Below, piece by piece: positions 58,563 through 64,000 of a DNA stretch of 64,000 nucleotides. Origin of the DNA: CAVPCY01 sp963770765. Its GTDB lineage: Bacteria; Actinomycetota; Coriobacteriia; Anaerosomatales; PHET01. The position numbers were made by a program, and so were the translations under genes. A model generated the notes under the pieces. That model was given only the letters and a program-made list of their open reading frames with translations. It searched no databases and had not been told where the DNA came from. The stretch spans positions 186,001 to 250,000 of the forward strand of contig CAVYQS010000005.1 in NCBI GenBank assembly GCA_963770765.1, given 5' to 3'. Position 1 is the stretch's first letter, and every line of letters starts with the position of its first letter.

Positions 58563-58601
58563 TCCGGCACCCCCGCGCGTCGACATCGCCGCCGATCACC
58601 C

Positions 58602-59186
58602 TCAGCGGTCGAGCCAGTGCACCTCGCCGCTCGCAAGCTTGTACGCTGCGCCCACGACCTGCGTCTCGGCGCCGGTGGGGCCGATCTCGCCGAGGAAGCT
58701 CCTGAGTTCGGCGACGGTGTCGACCACGTGCGCATCGACTGCGGCCGCCAGCAGTGCGTCGTCGGCATCGGCGGGCGCCGCGCTCGGGTCGACTCCGTCG
58801 ATTCGGATGTGCCGCGTGATGGGTGCGAGCCACTCCGGTGCGTCGCCGGCCAGCGCTGCTGCGACCGCGCCACAGTCCTCGTGGCCGAGCACGACCACCG
58901 TGCGTGCGCCGAGCCGCGCGACCGCGAACCGTATCGACGCCAGGCTCGCCTGGGCCAAGACGTGTCCCGCGGTTCGCACCACGAACAGCTCGCCCGGGCC
59001 CGCGTCGAACACCGCCTCGACAGGGACGCGGGAGTCCGAGCACCCCACCACGACCGCCCACGGCCGCTGTCCCGCAAGAGAGAGCGCACGTTGCTCGGCC
59101 GAGAAGTGCCCCGAAGTGCGCCCCTCGACGAACCGCCGGTTACCCTCTTTGAGCATTCTCAGTGCAGCGACGGTGTCGTGCGTCAT
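58602..59186 (-). CDS. Beta-class carbonic anhydrase
   Basis: The 194-residue enzyme has the zinc site of beta carbonic anhydrases: GCSDSRVPVEAVF (Cys and the Asp-Arg pair), VRTAGHVLAQASLASI, and VVLGHEDCGAV (His and Cys). The N-terminal helix MLKEGNRRFVEG is typical. It converts CO2 and bicarbonate. The ATG has AGGGGGC upstream. It is a single gene, divided from the acyltransferase gene by 71 bp. Confidence 0.94.
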   Translation of the reverse strand: MTHDTVAALRMLKEGNRRFVEGRTSGHFSAEQRALSLAGQRPWAVVVGCSDSRVPVEAVFDAGPGELFVVRTAGHVLAQASLASIRFAVARLGARTVVVLGHEDCGAVAAALAGDAPEWLAPITRHIRIDGVDPSAAPADADDALLAAAVDAHVVDTVAELRSFLGEIGPTGAETQVVGAAYKLASGEVHWLDR

Positions 59187-59257
59187 GCCTGCCCCCTGGT
59201 GGTGATCGAGTCGCCAGAGTATACCGCGGCGTGGCGCCCCGGGCGCGGTGATGCGCG

Positions 59258-60334
59258 CTATCGGCGAGGCGGGCGAATGCCCACCAGCCACGCGGTGGGA
59301 CGTGTCCGCGCGAGCAGATCGCTCACCCCGAAGCTCGCAGCGCTCACCGCGAGCCACACGCCCACCGTGAACCACCAGTGCGTCCACGGCCACCCGCCGT
59401 TCGCGTCCACGGCCGCGTCGACCAGCAAGAGCAGCACAGGATGTACGAAGTACACCCCGAACGCGAGCGATCCCATCCGCGTGAGCAGCGCGGCCCGGTT
59501 GGCATAGCGTGGCTCGAGGGCGATGGCCCCCAGTGCCATTCCCACGACGGTCGCGGCCATCGCACCGGGGAAGACGAGGCGCTGCAGTTCGAGCGGCCAG
59601 TCGGGGAGCCCGCGGGCGCTCACTGCCGCGAGGCTGATCACCCCGCCCGCGAGCATCAGAGGCCACGCCGACGTGAACCGTCGAGGCAGTATGGGCAGGC
59701 GGAGTGCGAACCAGGCGCCCAGCGCCATGTGGGGGAGGTGCGAAAGCACGTGTGTCGCGTACTGCCCGAACAGGGGATGCAGGCCGCTTGCCGCGTGGGT
59801 GAGCACCGGTCCTGCGACGATGCGCAGCACATAGGCCGCGGCGAGCAGGGTCTCCGGGCTCCACCGGGCAGCTCGGGACGCGACCGGCGTGAGCAGGTAG
59901 AACGTGAGAAGCATCGGGATGAAGTACAGGTGGTACCAGATGTGCCCGGAGGCCACGAGGCCGGGTACCCGTAACAGGGCCGCGGCGCCATCAGCCGATC
60001 TCTCGACGTACAGAACCGCGTAGAGCGCGGCCCATGCGAGGTACGGCAGCCCGATCACTCCGAGGCGCTTGGCGACGAACTCGCGGTAGGCGCCCTTTCC
60101 GCCTCTCCACGGACGAGCCCACACGAGCGCGCCCGAGATGAAGACGAACAGCGGCACCGCATAGTGCAGCACGTCGTCGAGAATCCGGATCGGTGCGGTG
60201 TCGGGCAGCACCGACCGGTACGGCATCAGCGTATGGATCGCCACGACGGTGAGGATCGCCAAGACACGCAACGCATCGTAGGCGACGATACGACCGGCGG
60301 GCGGTGCGGGGTTCTCGGATGGCTTTCGCGTCAT
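59258..60334 (-). CDS. Acyltransferase family 3 membrane protein
   Basis: The 358-residue protein has about ten helices and the family 3 pattern: RIVAYDALRVLAILTVVAIH (with the catalytic histidine), PLFVFISGALVWARPWRGGK, FVAKRLGVIGLPYLAWAALY, and GHIWYHLYFIPMLLTFYL. These enzymes O-acetylate or acylate polysaccharides and antibiotics. It may act on the EPS made by the locus 2 kb away, but there is no operon link. The ATG starting MTRKPSENPAPP was chosen because the upstream extension is poor. Confidence 0.9.
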   Translation of the reverse strand: MTRKPSENPAPPAGRIVAYDALRVLAILTVVAIHTLMPYRSVLPDTAPIRILDDVLHYAVPLFVFISGALVWARPWRGGKGAYREFVAKRLGVIGLPYLAWAALYAVLYVERSADGAAALLRVPGLVASGHIWYHLYFIPMLLTFYLLTPVASRAARWSPETLLAAAYVLRIVAGPVLTHAASGLHPLFGQYATHVLSHLPHMALGAWFALRLPILPRRFTSAWPLMLAGGVISLAAVSARGLPDWPLELQRLVFPGAMAATVVGMALGAIALEPRYANRAALLTRMGSLAFGVYFVHPVLLLLVDAAVDANGGWPWTHWWFTVGVWLAVSAASFGVSDLLARTRPTAWLVGIRPPRR

Positions 60335-60377
60335 CGTCGGAGTGTAGCCGCGAGAGGGCGAGCCGCGACAGCCCGTG

Positions 60378-60920
60378 TCAGGCGGCGGCGCCGCGCGCGG
60401 GGTCGAGCCGAGGCTCATGGCGAACCAGCGCCTCGCAGACCCGCTGTGCCTCGGTCTCGTTGAGTCCGGTTCCCATCCTCACGGTCTTGCCCGCGTAGTC
60501 GAAGGCGAGCAGGTCCTTCGCCGAGCCGCTGTCTCCGGCCAAGGGGCGCAGGTTCGTCGCGTGTGCGAGGTCGTAGCGGCGGGTCATCCCCCAGCCGAAC
60601 GCCTCGGCGCGCTGCGACAGCTTCTCGCCGTCGAGCGACACGATCTCGCGGCCGTCGAGCATGAACGCGACCGCGATGCCCGCGAACACCTCTCCCGCGA
60701 CCCAGCCCGCGAGCCACACGAGCAAGAACAGACTCAGCGGATTGAGCAGGCTCCCCACCGAGAGAAGCGACTTGAACGCGCCCAGGCCGCCGAAGGTCCA
60801 GCCCACCAACCAGACGCCGAGAAAGGCGACGAGGCACCCCGAGCGGGGCGCCCGCATCGTCACGCTCAGCGCGTGCGCTTCCTCCTCGATCTCAGGTATG
60901 TGGCGTGCGCGGCTGTTCAT
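60378..60920 (-). CDS. Membrane protein with two helices and a soluble C-terminal domain
   Basis: This 180-residue protein has a polar N-terminus, two hydrophobic segments (GCLVAFLGVWLVGWTFGGL and LNPLSLFLLVWLAGWVAGEV) and a C-terminal domain: FMLDGREIVSLDGEKLSQRA, ARAEAFGWGMTRRYDLAHA-type, and SAKDLLAFDYAGKTVRMGTG, ending with NETEAQRVCEALVRH. The soluble part resembles a PH-like beta domain. I do not recognise a catalytic site. It is divergent from the B-box-like gene by 73 bp. Confidence 0.75.
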   Translation of the reverse strand: MNSRARHIPEIEEEAHALSVTMRAPRSGCLVAFLGVWLVGWTFGGLGAFKSLLSVGSLLNPLSLFLLVWLAGWVAGEVFAGIAVAFMLDGREIVSLDGEKLSQRAEAFGWGMTRRYDLAHATNLRPLAGDSGSAKDLLAFDYAGKTVRMGTGLNETEAQRVCEALVRHEPRLDPARGAAA

Positions 60921-60993
60921 GTCAGGAGTATCGGCTCGGAGGCTCGACCGCTACACTTTCTGCGATCGCACTCACCACGCGGAAGGCAGTGCC

Positions 60994-61437
60994 GTGGCCC
61001 GATGTTCCTATCACCCCGATGTCGAGACCGAGCTGAGCTGCACCGAGTGTGGCAAGCCCATCTGTCCCAAAGAGATGGTGCTCACACCGGTGGGCTACAA
61101 GTGCCCCGAACATGCCCGCGCCGCCAGAGGCCAGTATCAGTTCGTGAAGCCGAAGCAGCTGGCCCTCGCGATCGCCACCGGCGCCGTCGTCGGCGTGGGC
61201 GGCGCCTTCCTGGTGGGCTCCATCGGTTTCGGCGGCTTCTTCATCGGAATCATCTGGGGGTCGCTCGTGTCGGAGGCCATCCGTCGCGCATCGGGCGGTC
61301 ACCGTGGCGGCACCGTGGGGGTCGTCGCCGTGGCGAGCATCGCCCTGGGGTCGCTGCTTGCGGGCGTGAGCATCATCACGGCGATCATCGCCATCGTGGT
61401 GGCGCTCATACAGCTCGCCGTGATCGAGATGCGCTGA
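60994..61437 (+). CDS. B-box-type zinc finger membrane protein
   Basis: The 147-residue protein starts at a GTG after GGAAGG. The N-terminal 40 residues form a zinc finger similar to the B-box/rhomboid-associated type: CSYHPDVETELSCTECGKPI, CPKEMVLTPVGYKCPEHARA, with the Cys/His spacing intact. Two hydrophobic segments follow (LALAIATGAVVGVGGAFLV; GVVAVASIALGSLLAGVSII), and the end is short. It may sense or organise membrane proteins. It lies in the same direction as mscL. Confidence 0.8.
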   Translation: MARCSYHPDVETELSCTECGKPICPKEMVLTPVGYKCPEHARAARGQYQFVKPKQLALAIATGAVVGVGGAFLVGSIGFGGFFIGIIWGSLVSEAIRRASGGHRGGTVGVVAVASIALGSLLAGVSIITAIIAIVVALIQLAVIEMR

Positions 61438-61569
61438 CCGATTCCTGTCTCGAGCCCTCCGTCCGAGACGCGGGGCGGCGATTCGGCACGACTGCGGATT
61501 TCGGGCATGTACACCTCGGCAGCAGACCCACCGATCGAACCATCCGGACCCCACGGGGAGGAGTTCGCC

Positions 61570-61956
61570 ATGTTCAAGGAGTTCAAGGAGTTCGCGCTCA
61601 AGGGCAACGCCATCACGCTGGCTGTAGGCGTGGTCATGGGCGCGGCGTTCAATTCGATCATCGCCGCGATGGTCGACGGGATCTTCACTCCGTTGATCGG
61701 TGTGTTGCTGGGCGGCGTCGACTTGAGCGCCGCCGTCGTGACCATCGCCGGCGTACCGTTCGCCTGGGGACTCGTGATCGACGCCATGATCCAGTTCGTC
61801 GTCATAGCGATCGCCCTGTTCATGGTGGTCAAGGCGGTCTCGAGTCTCTCCAAGGAACCCGATCCGAGCACGCATCCGTGCCCCTTCTGTTTCACGGACA
61901 TCGAGAACGCCGCGACGCGCTGCCCTGCGTGCACGTCGGAGGTCACCCCGGCGTAG
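61570..61956 (+). CDS. mscL: Large-conductance mechanosensitive channel with C-terminal zinc ribbon
   Basis: The 128-residue protein has the MscL start MFKEFKEFALKGNAITLAVG, the first helix VVMGAAFNSIIAAMVDGIFT and the second helix DAMIQFVVIAIALFMVVKA. The C-terminus CPFCFTDIENAATRCPACTS is a zinc ribbon (CxxC-CxxC), as found in some actinobacterial and related MscL. GGGGAGGAG precedes the ATG. It opens on membrane tension to release solutes. Confidence 0.95.
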   Translation: MFKEFKEFALKGNAITLAVGVVMGAAFNSIIAAMVDGIFTPLIGVLLGGVDLSAAVVTIAGVPFAWGLVIDAMIQFVVIAIALFMVVKAVSSLSKEPDPSTHPCPFCFTDIENAATRCPACTSEVTPA

Positions 61957-62088
61957 CCGTGCTCCTCAGCGGTCGCCCCGAGCTGCCTCAGGGTGGAGAT
62001 TCGGTGGAGAGAGGCGGCCACAGAGGAGCGGGGCGTACACTTCGCTTCGGTATCAACGCCTGTTGAGTGCTGTTCATGAGGAGGGTCC

Positions 62089-62796
62089 ATGGCAAGCGAT
62101 ACCCGGCGCATCCTGCTGGTTGAAGACGAGAAGACCATCCGCGACACCGTCGCCGCCTATCTGGAGCGCGAGGGCTACTGGGTCACGCCCGCTGAAGACG
62201 GCCAAGAGGCGCTCGAGAACTTCTCCAAGCACCGCTTCGACCTGGTCGTACTCGACCTCATGCTCCCCAAGATCTCGGGTGAGCAGGTGTGCCGAACGAT
62301 CCGTGACGCCTCCGATGTCCCCATCATCATGCTCACCGCCAAGGGTGAGCTTGAAGACCGCGTCGCCGGTCTTGAGCTGGGTGCCGACGACTACCTGGTC
62401 AAGCCGTTCTCCCCGCGCGAGCTCGTCGCGCGCGTGAGAGCTCTTCTGCGCCGTGCCCGGGTGGGCGCAGAGCCTCAGCGCGACCGGCTCGTCTACGGGT
62501 CGCTCGAGATCGACGTCGCGGGGCACAAGGCGTTCCTCGACGGCGAAGAGCTCGATCTGACGGCAAGCGAGTTCAAGCTCCTGACAACGCTGTCCCGCTA
62601 CCCCGGTCGCGTCTACTCGCGCATGGAGCTCGTCGAGAAGGTCCTGGGATACGACTTCGAGGGCTACGAGCGGACGATCGACAGCCACGTCAAGAACCTG
62701 CGCGCCAAGCTCGACGACGACCCGCGCGAGCCCACCTTCATCTACACCGTTCACGGCGTGGGGTACCGCTTCGAGTCACCCAAGACGGATGCCTGA
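62089..62796 (+). CDS. OmpR/PhoB-family response regulator
   Basis: The 235-residue protein has a receiver domain (ILLVEDEKTIRDTVAAYLE, with the phospho-acceptor in FDLVVLDLMLPKISGEQV and the lysine in GADDYLVKPFSPRELVAR) and a winged-helix output domain (LDLTASEFKLLTTLSRYPGR, ERTIDSHVKNLRAKLDDDP, YTVHGVGYRFES). It acts as a DNA-binding transcription regulator. The stop overlaps the start of the histidine kinase gene by 8 bp, so they form a two-component system. The signal is unknown. Confidence 0.95.
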   Translation: MASDTRRILLVEDEKTIRDTVAAYLEREGYWVTPAEDGQEALENFSKHRFDLVVLDLMLPKISGEQVCRTIRDASDVPIIMLTAKGELEDRVAGLELGADDYLVKPFSPRELVARVRALLRRARVGAEPQRDRLVYGSLEIDVAGHKAFLDGEELDLTASEFKLLTTLSRYPGRVYSRMELVEKVLGYDFEGYERTIDSHVKNLRAKLDDDPREPTFIYTVHGVGYRFESPKTDA

Positions 62797-64000
62797 GGCG
62801 GTCGTCCCGCATTCTCTTCCGGAAGTCGAGGAGCATGCGCGTCCTCGGGCTACGTTCGGCCGCCGGCTCGCCATAGCGTTCGCCACCGTCGCCGCCCTCA
62901 CGGTCGTGCTCGTCGCCGTGCTCATCTCGGCGGTGTGGAACTACCAGTTCGACCAGTACCTCAAGGGCAATCTCCAGCGCACCGCCGACGGCATCGCCCA
63001 GATCGCGTCTGAGGTGTACCCCCTCTACGGCGGGTGGAACCTGCAGTCGCTCTCTGCGATACCGCGATTCGGCCCGATGCGGGGAATAGCGGTGCAGATC
63101 GTCGACAGCACCGGCGAGCTCATCTACGACGACGCCACGAACTTCCGGTCAGACCAAGGGGCGAGCGGGGACACCGGCGGAGAGCAGGTCCTGCTCATGC
63201 CGGAGGGTCCCGTGGTGGTGTCACCGGTGGTCGTCAACAACACGCAGGTGGGCACCGTGCATGTCTGGGCCTATGGTGCCGGCGCCGTGCTCACCGACCG
63301 CGACGCGCAGTTCCGGTCGGGGTCGCTCACGGCGCTCACGATCGCGGCCCTCGTGGCCATCGCGATCGCATCGATCAGCGGGCTGTGGTACTCGACCAGG
63401 CTCGTGCGCCCGATCGCCGAGATCACCGAGACAGCCCAAGCGCTCAGGGGGGGCGACCGGACCGCGCGCACCGGGTTCGAGGGTGAAGACGAGATATCGG
63501 TACTCGGCAGGACCTTCGACGAGATGGCCGACGCGATCGAGGCCGACCGACAGCTCGAGCGACGGTTGACCGCCGATGTCGCCCACGAGCTGCGCACGCC
63601 GCTGCAGGCCATCCAGGCGACGGTCGAAGCCATGCAAGACGGCGTGTTGCCCGCAGACGAGGAGCGGCTCGGCATCGTACGCGACGAGACCGTCCGCCTC
63701 GCGCGGCTCGCCGACGCCATCTTGGAGCTCACGCGTCTCGAACGCGGATCGCTGCCCTTCGACATGCAACGGATCGATCTCGGTGGCCCGGTGCGCACGG
63801 CCGTCGATTCTCTCCAAGCCCTCATCGAATCCAAGGAACTCTCGCTCCAGACCGACATCGCGCAGGGCGTCGCTGTCATCGGAGACCCCGACCGGCTCCA
63901 GCAAGCGGTGGGCAATCTCCTTGGCAACGCCGCACGCTACACGCCCTCGGGAGGGTGCGTGGTCGTCTCGGTCCGCTCCGAGAACGGCTGCGCGATGATC
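62789..64000 (+). CDS. Sensor histidine kinase (partial, cut by window end)
   Basis: The gene runs off the right edge after 404 codons. It has an N-terminal helix (RLAIAFATVAALTVVLVAVL), a periplasmic sensor of about 130 residues, a second helix near SGSLTALTIAALVAIAIASI, a HAMP domain (RLVRPIAEITETAQALRGGD), the phospho-accepting histidine at residue 266 in DVAHELRTPLQAIQ, and the N-box beginning LQQAVGNLLGNAARYTPSGG. The ATG overlaps the response-regulator stop. It is a complete HisKA-type kinase as far as seen; the G-box and stop lie outside. Confidence 0.93.
   Translation, partial: MPEAVVPHSLPEVEEHARPRATFGRRLAIAFATVAALTVVLVAVLISAVWNYQFDQYLKGNLQRTADGIAQIASEVYPLYGGWNLQSLSAIPRFGPMRGIAVQIVDSTGELIYDDATNFRSDQGASGDTGGEQVLLMPEGPVVVSPVVVNNTQVGTVHVWAYGAGAVLTDRDAQFRSGSLTALTIAALVAIAIASISGLWYSTRLVRPIAEITETAQALRGGDRTARTGFEGEDEISVLGRTFDEMADAIEADRQLERRLTADVAHELRTPLQAIQATVEAMQDGVLPADEERLGIVRDETVRLARLADAILELTRLERGSLPFDMQRIDLGGPVRTAVDSLQALIESKELSLQTDIAQGVAVIGDPDRLQQAVGNLLGNAARYTPSGGCVVVSVRSENGCAMI

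Overview
The window is 64 kb of GC-rich bacterial chromosome with short intergenic gaps, many overlapping start/stop codons (ATGA, GTGA, TTGA) and frequent GTG and TTG starts. The gene families suggest an actinobacterial-grade organism, possibly an anaerobic Coriobacteriia-type lineage: MscL with a C-terminal zinc ribbon, an AzlC/AzlD pair, a fused ECF ATPase, a TudS-related desulfidase, and apparent selenoproteins. This placement is inferred from gene content; no rRNA or marker-gene phylogeny was possible. I saw no rRNA, tRNA, CRISPR array, insertion sequence or prophage.

Layout. 0-2.6 kb: a MacA/MacB-type efflux operon downstream of a DUF4405 cytochrome-b-like membrane protein and a tiny exported protein ending in CX4CX4CH. 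2.9-8.8 kb: a patatin phospholipase divergent from a TetR regulator with a perfect operator palindrome, a decayed flavodoxin, an HMA protein lacking its CxxC, two GyrI-like proteins, a VOC protein, a spermidine-synthase-like enzyme and DinB. 9.1-13 kb: a secreted protein, two FtsX-like permeases, a LolD-like ATPase and a LuxR-type regulator, which look like one exporter unit. 13-25 kb: mostly housekeeping and accessory metabolism (bactofilin-like membrane protein, ATP-grasp, PatB lyase, SDR, AzlCD, cysteine synthase, Tag glycosylase, ABC-2 exporter). 25.2 kb: a Fic protein.

26.3-30.3 kb is the most interesting segment. It is an ArsR-controlled redox operon: two copies of the same operator, a CxxC thioredoxin, an ArsP-type permease, a UspA protein, a membrane-anchored thioredoxin whose first active-site Cys is an in-frame TGA (UxxC), CcdA, a small Cys-rich protein with two in-frame TGA codons, and a small membrane protein. 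Hairpins with a GGTC(G) apical loop lie 24-31 nt after the TGA of the thioredoxin and after the second TGA of the small protein, as expected for bacterial SECIS elements. I read this as a selenoprotein-based electron-transfer module tied to arsenic or other metalloid handling, including a possibly new two-selenocysteine family.

30.3-44.7 kb: an ATP-grasp gene and an RHH/PIN toxin-antitoxin pair that are both frameshifted, purB (frameshifted), HsmA, a CPBP protease, a dienelactone hydrolase, an ACT protein and an MFS transporter. Then come a TudS-related desulfidase and a DUF302 protein, divergent from a complete ECF transporter (S, T, fused A-A'), followed by a CPA2 antiporter and a parvulin. 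45.3-57.9 kb: an exopolysaccharide locus with five glycosyltransferase-type enzymes, a flippase, a polysaccharide deacetylase, a CESA/CslA-like synthase and two secreted GH26-type glycanases. The second glycanase is preceded by what I recognise as a cyclic-di-GMP-I (GEMM) riboswitch reaching its ribosome binding site. 58-64 kb: carbonic anhydrase, an acyltransferase, small membrane proteins, MscL and a two-component system cut by the window end.

Several genes, including the normally indispensable purB, carry single-base frameshifts. Part of this is therefore probably base-calling or assembly error. Indels cannot explain the in-frame TGA codons in the redox operon, where the reading frame is kept on both sides.
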